A stretch of 52,789 nt of DNA, taken from Candidatus Thorarchaeota archaeon (GTDB lineage: Archaea > Asgardarchaeota > Thorarchaeia > Thorarchaeales > Thorarchaeaceae). Of this stretch, positions 43,687 to 52,543 are shown piece after piece. A program made the position numbers and the translations under genes. The first letter of the stretch is position 1. Each line of letters starts with the position of its first letter. The notes below the pieces were generated by a model. It was not told the DNA's origin, did not search any database, and saw only the letters and a program-made list of their open reading frames with translations. The DNA is taken from positions 1-52,789 of the forward strand of contig JACAEL010000035.1 in assembly GCA_013388835.1 (NCBI GenBank). Direction: 5' to 3'.

Positions 43687-44133
43687 ATGTCCGATGACGA
43701 GCTTGCAGAGATAAGGCGGCGGAAGATGCAGGCAATGATGCGTCAGGCCGCCGCACCGAAGGTGGAAGAGCCCATGGCCAACGGTCAGGTGAACCTGCTC
43801 ACGGATGGGACATTCTGGCAAGTCATATCCAAGACCAGTACAGCAATGGTGGACTTCTTTGGGGAGTGGTGTGGACCATGCCGAGCGCTGGCTCCGACAT
43901 TCGTGGAGTTGGCTCGTGAGTGGGCAGGCAAGGTCTTCTTCGGCAAGATAGACATAGACCGGAATCCAGTCACTACGGCGCAGTTTGGCATTCAGTCGGT
44001 GCCAATGGTGGTGGCCTTCAAGGCAGGGCGTCCGGTGGGCTCCTTACCGGGTCTGAGGTCATTTGGCGAATACGATGCGATAGTCGAGCAGCTGAGATCA
44101 GGGCGACTATCCGAGAGATCGGACCTCATCTAG
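43687..44133 (+). CDS. Thioredoxin with charged N-terminal extension
   Basis: 148 aa. The active site is WCGPC at residues 61-65 within MVDFFGEWCGPCRALAP, with the structural segments FGKIDIDRNPVTTAQFGIQS and VPMVVAFKAG (cis-Pro). It is a general disulfide reductase. Residues 1-20 (MSDDELAEIRRRKMQAMMRQ) form a charged helix like the beginning of archaeal PDCD5-type proteins; its job here is unknown. The ATG at 43687 was chosen because a start at 43651 would lie too close to the TATA-like box at 43638-43648. The gene overlaps the convergent asparaginase-like gene by 27 nt. Confidence 0.92.
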   Translation: MSDDELAEIRRRKMQAMMRQAAAPKVEEPMANGQVNLLTDGTFWQVISKTSTAMVDFFGEWCGPCRALAPTFVELAREWAGKVFFGKIDIDRNPVTTAQFGIQSVPMVVAFKAGRPVGSLPGLRSFGEYDAIVEQLRSGRLSERSDLI

Positions 44134-45006
44134 CAGAGCAGCAGACCTCATCCGGTCAAGGCTGCCCTGAATCACTGTGACAGGCATTGCCTTTGCGTTT
44201 GTGGAGGCACCGAAGCTGCCGTGCCGGTCTGCCACAATCAGGCCGGCCTCACTGTGAGTCTCACGAACGAATAGGTCCATTGCTTTGACGGCGGAGGTCA
44301 TAGCGTCGTCCCCATGTTCCATGTACAATACTGCCATACGTGAGAGCAGGACTCTGATGATGTGTTCTCCCTGACCTGTGGCAGTCGCACCGCCCGTCTT
44401 GTTTGCGTATGCGCCAGCACCGAACACCGGAGAGTCACCGACCCTTCCGGCCATCTTCTTTGATATTCCCCCAGTCGACGAGGTGCAAGCGATCCGTCCC
44501 TTTGTGTCGACCGTGATGCAACCAACTGTGTCAGATGCTGCAGAGCTGGTCAAGGGCGGCAGGGCGGTCACGCCAACCCCGAGCTCCTTTCGGTACCCCT
44601 CGTCTATCATGCGTTGGTAGAGTTTGTACACACCATCTCCGGCAAACTGCATGTGTTCCGTTCGCTCCATGACATATCGAGCAAGGGACACCGGATGCTG
44701 AATCCCCTTCACCGCCATGACGGAGCCTGACTTGAGCGTCCAGCCGTCAACGATCATGGCGTCCAGTTCGATCTCATCATCGATGTTCCGGGTTGCGCCA
44801 ACACCAGCATTCAGCTTTCCTGATGCTTCCATGAAGACAGTACACACCTCCGCTGCGTCAAGCGCCGAAGCCCCGTTCTTCAGCACTCGGAAACCAACAG
44901 TCGCTGCCTCACGAACCGCATCAACACCCTGCGGAATCCGCTCGTCCTTCCATGCTCCTGCTCCACCATGGACCACAATCATTGGCAAGTCGCTGGATGG
45001 CACCAT
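44107..45006 (-). CDS. Threonine-type asparaginase / isoaspartyl peptidase (Ntn hydrolase), paralogue 1
   Basis: About 299 aa. Hallmarks of the plant-type (T2) family: MIVVHGGAGAWKDERIP at the N-terminus, LNAGVGATRNIDDEIELDAM, HPVSLARYVMERTEHM, and the self-cleavage site before Thr in SDTVGCITVDTKGRIACTSS, followed by GRVGDSPVFGAGAYANKTGG and TGQGEHIIRVLLSR. The precursor is cleaved into two chains and hydrolyses Asn or beta-aspartyl dipeptides. The ATG at 45006 is preferred: a TATA-like GGTATTAAG lies at 45041-45049, so the GTG at 45039 would be too near. It shares a divergent promoter region with the MDR oxidoreductase gene. It is a paralogue of 51225-52103. Confidence 0.92.
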   Translation of the reverse strand: MVPSSDLPMIVVHGGAGAWKDERIPQGVDAVREAATVGFRVLKNGASALDAAEVCTVFMEASGKLNAGVGATRNIDDEIELDAMIVDGWTLKSGSVMAVKGIQHPVSLARYVMERTEHMQFAGDGVYKLYQRMIDEGYRKELGVGVTALPPLTSSAASDTVGCITVDTKGRIACTSSTGGISKKMAGRVGDSPVFGAGAYANKTGGATATGQGEHIIRVLLSRMAVLYMEHGDDAMTSAVKAMDLFVRETHSEAGLIVADRHGSFGASTNAKAMPVTVIQGSLDRMRSAALLDEVRSLG

Positions 45007-45172
45007 GTTCACCGTTGTCAGCCCGACGCCCACAACCACTTAATACCCTTTCTCAAAGGCTTTGGTCGAGTAGAACTCCGTCAGACTCCATATGGACAAA
45101 TGAGCAGTGTGCCAGCTCCCTTAGGCAAAGAATGATTAGGTCAGCAGAGAACACTCGTACGGGCTATAGTTG

Positions 45173-46213
45173 ATGAAAGCATCAGTGTTTCATAACCACG
45201 GCGGTCCGGATGTGCTCTCGTATGAGACTGTTGAAGACCCGACTCTCAGCAGCACGCAGGTCTTGATCGAAGTCAAGGGAGTCGCCCTAAACCATCTTGA
45301 CCTGTTCGTGAGAAAGGGTTGGCCGGGTCTGAACCTCACAATGCCGCATATCCTTGGCAGTGACGTCGCAGGAGTAGTCAAGGACACCGGCGATGGAGTC
45401 AAGTCGACACTCACACCGGGCGACAGAGTAGTAGTCGACCCGAGCGTCTATTGCGGCCACTGCGAGTTCTGCCTCAGAGGGGAACACTCTCTGTGTGATG
45501 AGTACAGGATAATTGGCGAACACGTCAGAGGTGGCTATGCAGACTACATTGCTGTGGAGGCTGAGAATGTCATCCCAGTCCCGAATGACTTCAAGCTCGA
45601 CCTGACTATGCTTGCGGCGATGCCTCTGACCACAATGACTGCATGGCGTGCGCTTGTGACAAAGGCGAGACTGCGTGCAGGACAGGACATTCTCATAGTT
45701 GGGATTGGTGGAGGTCTCGCAGTCGCGGCCCTTCAGATAGCTGGGGCGCTGGGAGCAAGAGCAATCGTGACTTCCTCATCTGATGAGAAGTTGAAGAGGG
45801 CAGTAGAGCTGGGGGCTGCACAGACCATCAACCACAGGGAACAGCCCGATTACCACAAAGAGGTATGGAGGCTGACGAACAGGCGAGGCGTCGATGTTGT
45901 CCTTGACTCGGTCGGCCAAGCCACATGGGAGAGAAGCCTTCGCAGTCTGAGAAAGGGAGGGAGGCTTATCGTTCCGGGTGCCACTTCAGGACCGAACGCC
46001 ACAACAAACGTGTCACTCGTGTTCTGGAAGCAGCTCGAGATACTGGGCACCACGATGGGCAGCCGGTCCGAGCTGAGAGACGCACTAAGGCTGGTATGGA
46101 GTGGCAGAGTGAGACCGGTGGTGGACCGTGTGATGCCCCTGTCGAAGGCACGAGAGGCACACGAGGTCTTGGAGAGAGGAGAGCAGTTCGGCAAGATCAT
46201 CATGACGCCCTAG
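45173..46213 (+). CDS. Zinc-type MDR alcohol dehydrogenase / quinone oxidoreductase-like
   Basis: 346 aa. Medium-chain dehydrogenase fold: ASVFHNHGGPDVLSYETVED at the N-terminus, LGSDVAGVVKDTGDGV, a structural zinc site CGHCEFCLRGEHSLC (residues 95-109), GGYADYIAVEAENVIPVP, and the nucleotide motif ILIVGIGGGLAVAALQIAGA near 173-190 (GxGxxG). The usual first catalytic-zinc Cys is replaced by Asn (GVALNHLDLFVRKG). This places it with quinone-oxidoreductase-like members that keep only the structural zinc. NAD(P)H-dependent; the substrate cannot be predicted. ATG at 45173 follows a TTG. It overlaps the end of the alkaline phosphatase gene by 4 nt. Confidence 0.92.
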   Translation: MKASVFHNHGGPDVLSYETVEDPTLSSTQVLIEVKGVALNHLDLFVRKGWPGLNLTMPHILGSDVAGVVKDTGDGVKSTLTPGDRVVVDPSVYCGHCEFCLRGEHSLCDEYRIIGEHVRGGYADYIAVEAENVIPVPNDFKLDLTMLAAMPLTTMTAWRALVTKARLRAGQDILIVGIGGGLAVAALQIAGALGARAIVTSSSDEKLKRAVELGAAQTINHREQPDYHKEVWRLTNRRGVDVVLDSVGQATWERSLRSLRKGGRLIVPGATSGPNATTNVSLVFWKQLEILGTTMGSRSELRDALRLVWSGRVRPVVDRVMPLSKAREAHEVLERGEQFGKIIMTP

Positions 46214-48081
46214 TCAACTAGCCCTCGCACGTCCTGTGTACCTGCCTCCTTGCGATACCGCCCATGTACGACGAAGAGCAATAACGCGAAGAGACCGACA
46301 CCGCCCGCTGCCAGACCAATGAGAGAGACCGTGGAGAGGTCCGCGGATGCAGGGGAGACCGTGACGATAGAGACGTCCCACGCCCTGTTTCCGGCACTGT
46401 CAATGAAGACGATAGTGACATTGAAGACGCCCACACCAAACTCAGACAGACCGACAGTCACGGTTTCTGCCGAGGAGTTCCAGACACCCTGAAGCACGAC
46501 GATGCCATCGACTAGAACAGCATATGAGCTGGGGTTAGCATCCTGAGCTCTCCACGACAGCTTCTGAGAGACGTTCCCTTGAACAAGACTGACATTTCCA
46601 GCGGGCACTATCGTCGGACGAGTACCGTCAACAAGCCACACGAAGGCAACTTCGGCGGTGTTGCCAGAGGTGTCATTCGCACGCACAAGAAGAGTATGCC
46701 ATCCGTCGTTCGAGGGGACTGTGACCACATATGGGTTGGTGAGAACAGACTCAGATTCATCATCCCACTGGGCGACCACGGTATCCAGCCGCCAGTCAGT
46801 GACCTCAAGGAACACCTCTGTGACTGGCCGTACGACAGAGCAGTTGACAGGTGAAACAAGGACGACCTCGGGAGAGACATTGTCCTGTGGCACGTCCAGT
46901 AGGAGGTGTTCCGACGACACATAGTAAATGTCAGTGTTGTCAATGAATGTGCAGTTGGCCCAGGACGATGGGACCGCGCCGTTCAAGTAAAGCGGGACGA
47001 GTGCAGCGGTATGGTAGGTGCTTGACCAGGTCACGCTGACATTGTTGGCTCTTGCAACACGCAGTGTCCGATTCTGTTCCTCGGTGAGTCCCTGTGATGG
47101 GAGTTCATCGTTCAGTGTGTCTCCAGTTATGGAGAGCCCACCGGTCTCGTGATCCGCAGTGACAATGAGCATGGTGCCCGGGTGTTGCTGCACAAACCTG
47201 CTTGCGACAAGGACGGCGTAGTCGAAAGCAATGACATCAAGCGCCACATTCACTCTGTCGTTGCTGTGTGCCGCCAAGTCTATCTTGCCGCCCTCCACCA
47301 TCAGGAAGAAACCGTCGGGATCCGAGGAGAGCAGGGTCAAGGCCTTGTCAGTCATCTCTGCAAGGGATGGCTCAACATCATAGTCACGGTCTGCCTCGTA
47401 TGCCATGTGACTGGACGCAAAGAGACCGAGCACACGTCCACTGGACACAGAGAGTAGTTGTGTCCTGTTGTAGACGACAGTGTATCCCTTCGAGGTCATC
47501 ATGTCAAGCTGGGCGGCAGTGAACTGACTGAGTCCACCGCCCATTATTGTATCCACATTGGAGACCTCCACTATCTGGCGCGCAATCTCTGACGTGTTGG
47601 ACCTGCTCATGACGTGAGACAGGAAGGCCGCAGGGGTCGCGTGGGTGACTTCGCAGGTGGACACCACGCCCGTGGACTTGTTCAGTTGTTGCGCAAGCTC
47701 AACTATGGTCTCAAGGGGAGTGCCCTGCGGAGTCATGGACAGAATGCCATTGTTGGTCTTTCTCCCGGTCGCCATGGCAGTAGCCGCTGCTGCTGAGTCA
47801 GTGATGAGAGAGTTCGCACTGGAGGTGTTGACTGCGGTCTCGAAACCGATGGTTTCCATGGTGAGGTCTCCCAGCACACCCCTCTCTACCAGAGCACCCA
47901 GCTCAACGTGTTGATGACCCATACCATCGCCAATCATGAGTATGATGCTGTGGGGCGCCCCGTTCGCGAATACTAGGACGGTGGTCTGGGGGTACACACG
48001 ATGACTTGTATCAGTGGTCATCAAGCAGCTAGCCATGAAGAGGATGATGACGGCACAAGCAAGAGCATTCAGACGCATCAT
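46210..48081 (-). CDS. Alkaline phosphatase, secreted and membrane-anchored, with Ig-like domains
   Basis: 623 aa. Signal peptide (LNALACAVIILFMASCLMT). Catalytic domain to about residue 395: metal ligand Asp in IILMIGDGMGHQHVELGAL, nucleophile Ser in LITDSAAAATAMATGRKTNN, VEGGKIDLAAHSND, LIVTADHETGGLSITGD and YHTAALVPLYLNGA. After it are two beta-sandwich modules (TEVFLEVTDWRLDTVVAQWD ... and QKLSWRAQDANPSSYAVLVD ...), each about 90 residues, then a helix (VSLIGLAAGGVGLFALLLFVV) and a basic tail. It releases phosphate outside the cell. This length and the C-terminal anchor are unlike the soluble 450-aa bacterial enzyme. It is divergent from the S9 peptidase gene. Confidence 0.95.
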   Translation of the reverse strand: MMRLNALACAVIILFMASCLMTTDTSHRVYPQTTVLVFANGAPHSIILMIGDGMGHQHVELGALVERGVLGDLTMETIGFETAVNTSSANSLITDSAAAATAMATGRKTNNGILSMTPQGTPLETIVELAQQLNKSTGVVSTCEVTHATPAAFLSHVMSRSNTSEIARQIVEVSNVDTIMGGGLSQFTAAQLDMMTSKGYTVVYNRTQLLSVSSGRVLGLFASSHMAYEADRDYDVEPSLAEMTDKALTLLSSDPDGFFLMVEGGKIDLAAHSNDRVNVALDVIAFDYAVLVASRFVQQHPGTMLIVTADHETGGLSITGDTLNDELPSQGLTEEQNRTLRVARANNVSVTWSSTYHTAALVPLYLNGAVPSSWANCTFIDNTDIYYVSSEHLLLDVPQDNVSPEVVLVSPVNCSVVRPVTEVFLEVTDWRLDTVVAQWDDESESVLTNPYVVTVPSNDGWHTLLVRANDTSGNTAEVAFVWLVDGTRPTIVPAGNVSLVQGNVSQKLSWRAQDANPSSYAVLVDGIVVLQGVWNSSAETVTVGLSEFGVGVFNVTIVFIDSAGNRAWDVSIVTVSPASADLSTVSLIGLAAGGVGLFALLLFVVHGRYRKEAGTQDVRGLVD

Positions 48082-48203
48082 GTACGTTGCACTTGTTCAA
48101 GTTGTGGACGGCAATACCAATGAGTCTATCGATGACACTCGGACACCTCCCGGCTTGCTGTGTGTATGGCAAGACTGATAGCGAAGGGGTTCTCTCGTAA
48201 CTC

Positions 48204-50048
48204 ATGGCTCCGGTCGAACTTGAGAAGTATCTTGCTGTTGAGACTGCAGGCGGGCCGTCGTGGCATCCCAGAGAGGACCGTCTTGCCTTTGTCCTGAATG
48301 CCCCGGGTACGTTTCAGGTGCACACGGTGGACGTGCTGAGGGGACATGCACTGTGGCCTGAACGTGCGACACATGAGAAGAACCGATGCACTGCCCCGGT
48401 CTTCCTCAGCGACGGCACAGTAGTCTTCATGACCGACAGCGGAGGCGACGAGAACTACCAGATTGGTCTGATAGAGCGGAGCGGTAAAGTGTCATTCCTC
48501 ACACACGAGCCCGCAAGCAAGCACCTGGTGTCTCATGTATCTCCGTCGAGTGTCTACTATCAGGCCAACGTTGAGGACCGAGCAAGGCTGGACATTCACA
48601 GGTGGAGGATACCACTGATCAACAATGATCCCGAGGTCATCTACAAGCCCACAGCAGGACTGGTCTCGGTGAGCGCGACTCTACATAACGACAGGGTCCT
48701 CATCATCCACAGAGCAATTGGCAACAATGAGCATGAGGTCCTGCTCTACGACGATGGGAGCATCACGAGTCTGACGGAGGGGCTGGTCCGCAACCAAAAA
48801 GCCAGATGGACACCCGAACGCTTCATAGACAACAATACGCTACTTGTCACAACTGACTTTCGGTCAGACTTCAGGCGCCTTGCCCTTCTCACGCTGAGCG
48901 GCGAGTTTAGGACCATTCCGGAGATAGAGGACAACCTCAGGTACGAGACAGAGGAAGCCGCATTCGCCGAGGGACACGCCGAGACCTACTATCTCGTGAA
49001 CGAAGAGGGTTACAGCAGGCTGTACCGGGCCGTGTTTCACGCGGATGGTATGACGGACCACGAACCTATCCCATTGCCAATCAACGGAACGATGGTGTCC
49101 GGCGATGCAAGGTCGTTCTCACGGGCCTCATCTCTGTCACCGGACGGGTCCATGCTCGCCATCACATTGGCCTCACCAGTGGAACCATCCAACATATGGG
49201 TCCTTGATACACAAGACAAGACCGCTTGGAAGGCGACCAGGTCGGGTCTTGCAGGCCTCGTGTCGTCAGCATTCTCAGATGCGACCCTGCACCGATTCAG
49301 CAGCTTTGACGGGCTATCAGTCCCCTACTTCAGGTACTTACCAAAGGGGAGAAAGCCGGAAAGAGGATGGCCGTTCATAGTGATGATACACGGTGGACCT
49401 GAGGCGCAGATCCGACCTGACTTCAACCCTGTGATCCAGTTCTTCGTTGCAGCCGGCTATGCAGTTGTGACCCCCAACATCAGGGGAAGTGAAGGTTACG
49501 GAAAGAAGTACCTTGACCTTGACAATGTCGAGAAACGCATGGACTCGATTGCTGACATCCGCGAGATGGTCATGCACATCAGGAACAACGACCCCAGTCT
49601 GGACACTACCAGGGCAGTGGTCTACGGAGGCAGCTACGGGGGGTTCGCCGTCCTGTCCGCAATGACCGAGTATCCGGACCTCTGGAAGGCAGGCATAGAC
49701 ATCGTGGGCATATCCAACTTCGTCACGTTCCTTGAGAACACTGCACCATGGCGTCGTGCTCTTCGCGAGGCAGAGTACGGCAGCCTTGAACACGACAGGG
49801 ACACTCTCGAACGTATCAGTCCAATTCACAAGGTTGACAGGATAGCAGCTCCCCTGTTCATCATCCAGGGTGACAATGACGAGAGGGTGCCGCTGTCCGA
49901 GTCGATTCAGATGTACAATAGGCTGATTGAGAGAGGAATACCGTCAAGGCTGCTGCGGTTCCCGGACGAGGGCCACGGACTGGCGAGGATTGAGAACCGA
50001 ATCAAGGCGTACACAGAGGTCATTGACTGGCTCAGAGAGATAGTGTGA
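48204..50048 (+). CDS. S9-family prolyl oligopeptidase / acylaminoacyl peptidase
   Basis: 614 aa, no signal peptide, so cytoplasmic. An N-terminal beta-propeller (about residues 1-350; ETAGGPSWHPREDRLAFVLN, TVVFMTDSGGDENYQIGLI) is followed by an alpha/beta-hydrolase domain with the oxyanion loop FIVMIHGGPEAQIRPDFNP. The triad is Ser477 (YGGSYGGFAVL), Asp559 (GDNDERVP) and His591 (DEGHGLARIE). This family removes N-acylated or prolyl-type residues from short peptides. The ATG at 48204 has no clear Shine-Dalgarno sequence, so the mRNA may be leaderless. The length is normal. No operon partner. Confidence 0.95.
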   Translation: MAPVELEKYLAVETAGGPSWHPREDRLAFVLNAPGTFQVHTVDVLRGHALWPERATHEKNRCTAPVFLSDGTVVFMTDSGGDENYQIGLIERSGKVSFLTHEPASKHLVSHVSPSSVYYQANVEDRARLDIHRWRIPLINNDPEVIYKPTAGLVSVSATLHNDRVLIIHRAIGNNEHEVLLYDDGSITSLTEGLVRNQKARWTPERFIDNNTLLVTTDFRSDFRRLALLTLSGEFRTIPEIEDNLRYETEEAAFAEGHAETYYLVNEEGYSRLYRAVFHADGMTDHEPIPLPINGTMVSGDARSFSRASSLSPDGSMLAITLASPVEPSNIWVLDTQDKTAWKATRSGLAGLVSSAFSDATLHRFSSFDGLSVPYFRYLPKGRKPERGWPFIVMIHGGPEAQIRPDFNPVIQFFVAAGYAVVTPNIRGSEGYGKKYLDLDNVEKRMDSIADIREMVMHIRNNDPSLDTTRAVVYGGSYGGFAVLSAMTEYPDLWKAGIDIVGISNFVTFLENTAPWRRALREAEYGSLEHDRDTLERISPIHKVDRIAAPLFIIQGDNDERVPLSESIQMYNRLIERGIPSRLLRFPDEGHGLARIENRIKAYTEVIDWLREIV

Positions 50049-50258
50049 TATCCTAATTGTACGGGCAACCTGGGTGAGAAGACAGCAGAGCATGGTTGCT
50101 TCACTGGACGCGGGCCTGCTCACTCAGCTGCGCAGGACAGGAGAGGTGAAGGGCGGCACTGCGGTCCTGACACAAGTACGGGAGCCGACCGGACAACAGC
50201 CAATGCCACCATGCTCACTCAGCTACGATTATGAGGGGGGCCACCAATTGCCACATGA

Positions 50259-50885
50259 GTGTTCCACTTGTCCAAGACCGCGGTAGTGTCAGTCATTGTG
50301 CTCGCATGCCTCATCATATGCGTCCCCGTTCGAGCCATCGAGTTCCCCGTCGCTTCATACACTGACGACTGGATTGTGGTAGATGTGCATCTGTCTGCGC
50401 CAGACCATGTCGAAACCTCAATTCCAATCAATGTCACCGTTGTCATAGGGCTGGTTCCACTCTCGAGCGGAGTGACTCAAATCAACATAACCGAGGTGGC
50501 AATCAGCATTCACCGTGCAGAAAAAGGTGGAGGCTTCACACTAGCCGGGATTGGCGTGGACAGGACACTTGAGACGTTCAACCATGACCACGCGAACATC
50601 AGCCGTGTGATCAGGATGACTGCCACTCTGTCAGGCATGGTGTGCTACTTTGCAGTGTCTGTGTCAGGCACATATAGAAACGGGACTGACAGCTCCCTCT
50701 TCAGCTGCAGCTCGAACGAGAATCTCATCGGTCCGTTTTCAGTCTATCAGGGGCTGACATCGCCACAGTCGTTAGTTGGCCTTGCGATGACCGTCGTTTT
50801 CATCGCGGCTATTGTTCTCGGGGCATGTGGCATCAGGAAGTCGCGCAGAGGCACGAGGCAGAGGCGCTCCCTGCTTGACGAGTAG
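50259..50885 (+). CDS. Small secreted membrane-anchored protein, function unknown
   Basis: About 208 aa. Signal peptide (TAVVSVIVLACLIICVPVRA), a beta-rich extracellular domain of about 140 residues with sequons (NVT, NIT, NIS, NGT), then a helix (SLVGLAMTVVFIAAIVLGAC) and a short basic tail IRKSRRGTRQRRSLLDE. Two Cys (FSCSSNEN and MVCYFAV) could form a disulfide. I do not recognise the domain. The start is a GTG; a TTG three codons later is equally good. It follows the S9 peptidase gene by 210 bp, in the same direction. Confidence 0.68.
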   Translation: MFHLSKTAVVSVIVLACLIICVPVRAIEFPVASYTDDWIVVDVHLSAPDHVETSIPINVTVVIGLVPLSSGVTQINITEVAISIHRAEKGGGFTLAGIGVDRTLETFNHDHANISRVIRMTATLSGMVCYFAVSVSGTYRNGTDSSLFSCSSNENLIGPFSVYQGLTSPQSLVGLAMTVVFIAAIVLGACGIRKSRRGTRQRRSLLDE

Positions 50886-51224
50886 TCACAGGACATGAAT
50901 GCTCTGCAACGACATGCAGAGACGGTCAGTCAGGGGGACCACGAGCGACGACCCCAGCATGTACTTGGGATGCTCTGTGACAGGGGCAGAGTGAGTAGTG
51001 GTCGGGTCCACGTTGTACGAAGAGTCTGATGCGCGTCTGTCTAGTCGATACACTACTTGACTGATAGGGATGTGATCATCACCATGAGAAGTCTGGCAGA
51101 CCTGGTGGACGAGTGGTACCCGCCCGGCGCTGCGACCGCTTGAGGCGCCCGAGGACCGCAGGCCTCCAGTCAGGTCTCACCGGTTGAACTTCAGATGTGC
51201 TCTATGAATGAAATCCGTGTTGCT
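50886..51224. other. Intergenic region with a possible gene fragment
   Basis: About 340 bp. The only protein-like piece is a 19-codon frame, 51084-51143 (plus), reading MRSLADLVDEWYPPGAATA. It resembles the start of NIF3-family proteins (L-A-D-x-x-D-x-x-Y-P-P) but stops at TGA where those have W-D. The match is too short to prove relationship. No RNA gene was seen. Confidence 0.3.
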
Positions 51225-52103
51225 CTACGCCGGCCCAGTCGGCCACTTTGGTGACATCGATGTGTAGAGCCTGTCTGGTCTGCCCTGAATCACCGCAACG
51301 GGCATGTGAGGTGTGTCATGACCCATCGCGACCTGACCCGACCTGTCCACCATGATGAGACCGGCTTCACCAGTTGTCTTGTCCCGCAACTCTCTCATCA
51401 TCCTCGCTGCTGAATCGGTGACGGACATGCCGCTCTCCACATGATACACCGCCATGCGCGCCATCACGATTCGTAGGATCTGTTCACCCCTGCCTGTACA
51501 CGAGGCCGCTGCAATCTCATTCGCGTAGACACCTGAGCCGATTATTGGGGAGTCGCCGACCCGGCCCGGGAGTTTCCCAGACCAGCCACTTGTTGATGAG
51601 GCACCCACCAGTCGACCGTTCTTGTCAGCAATCACGCAGCCAACAGTGTCACACCCTACAGACAGCGAAAGGTTTGATGTACTCCCGGGACGGTCTTCTT
51701 TCCTGTAGCCCTCTGACACCATACGCCTGTAGAGCTTCTCTGCGCCATCTGCAACGAACTGCATGTTGGAAGTACGCTCGAGCACGTAGCGTGCCAGCGA
51801 GATTGGATGCCAGACGTTACGCACGGCCATCACGGCCCCGCTTTGAAGGCGATTGCCGTCCATGATCATCGCGTCAAGCTCCACAACGCCATCCGAATTC
51901 GGGTTTGCTCCCCTTCCGGCAGTGAAGAGACTCGTATCCTCGAGTGTCCAGATTGCGGACTCTGCAGCATCAAGAGCAGAGCCGCCCCGTTCGAGCACAC
52001 AGAACGACATGCGAGCGGCCAGCCTCAGGGCCTCCATGATGGCCCCATGTCTGTCTTCCGGAAACTTCGTTGCTCCACCATGAATCACAACTGCAGGCAG
52101 CAT
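51225..52103 (-). CDS. Threonine-type asparaginase / isoaspartyl peptidase (Ntn hydrolase), paralogue 2
   Basis: 292 aa, same family as 44107-45006: LPAVVIHGGATKFPEDRHG, FTAGRGANPNSDGVVELDAM, HPISLARYVLERTSNMQFVA, the cleavage and nucleophile site VGCDTVGCVIADKNGRLVGA, GRVGDSPIIGSGVYANEIAA and TGRGEQILRIVMARMAVYHV. In the segment before the cleavage site it has GSTSNLSLSVGC, different from paralogue 1. The ATG at 52103 gives an N-terminus that begins exactly at the first strand. Isolated gene; the 7 kb between the paralogues holds unrelated genes, so a recent tandem duplication is not apparent. Confidence 0.92.
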   Translation of the reverse strand: MLPAVVIHGGATKFPEDRHGAIMEALRLAARMSFCVLERGGSALDAAESAIWTLEDTSLFTAGRGANPNSDGVVELDAMIMDGNRLQSGAVMAVRNVWHPISLARYVLERTSNMQFVADGAEKLYRRMVSEGYRKEDRPGSTSNLSLSVGCDTVGCVIADKNGRLVGASSTSGWSGKLPGRVGDSPIIGSGVYANEIAAASCTGRGEQILRIVMARMAVYHVESGMSVTDSAARMMRELRDKTTGEAGLIMVDRSGQVAMGHDTPHMPVAVIQGRPDRLYTSMSPKWPTGPA

Positions 52104-52317
52104 AAGTGCATCGTGCGCCGCTGAGAGCAGTCACAAGAAAAACACAGCTGGTACTCACGGAACAATATGAACTCCCACGAGTCTTCGCCAAGTGGTCACT
52201 GTGTGTGCATGATTACAACTTGACAGGCGGAGGTCTCTGAACATCACAGATGCGATGTCTAAACAGGGAGTGAGGCAGTACTGGTGCTTGAAACGTAGAT
52301 AAGAGCGCGACCTCCCA

Positions 52318-52359
52318 CGGGCATCATCAGATAAATGCCCCCTCTCTCCATGATGCCCG
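52318..52359. repeat. Inverted repeat (hairpin 1)
   Basis: CGGGCATCAT (52318-52327) and ATGATGCCCG (52350-52359) form a perfect 10-bp stem with a 22-nt loop. It lies in a 440-bp gene-free gap, 7 bp before a second hairpin of the same stem length. Not a terminator by itself, since no T-run follows on either strand. Confidence 0.7.
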
Positions 52360-52365
52360 ACCGCA

Positions 52366-52404
52366 GCGGCCGCCCACCTCGGACTTCAACTCACGGGCGG
52401 CCGC
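52366..52404. repeat. Inverted repeat (hairpin 2) containing GCGGCCGC octamers
   Basis: GCGGCCGCCC (52366-52375) and GGGCGGCCGC (52395-52404) form a perfect 10-bp G/C stem with a 19-nt loop. The octamer GCGGCCGC appears at both arms and a third time at 52464-52471. This is very dense for an 8-base G/C word in a genome of this composition. Confidence 0.75.
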
Positions 52405-52543
52405 AATACCGAAAACCTGACTGTCGAGATTGCGTCAAGCCTTTGATGTGCCTTCGGGAGATGGCGGCCGCTGAAAAGGCACCCTGCCCACAACCGTGTC
52501 CTGCTGATGTCTGTGTTGTGTGGCCACTTCCAGTACCGGAGTA

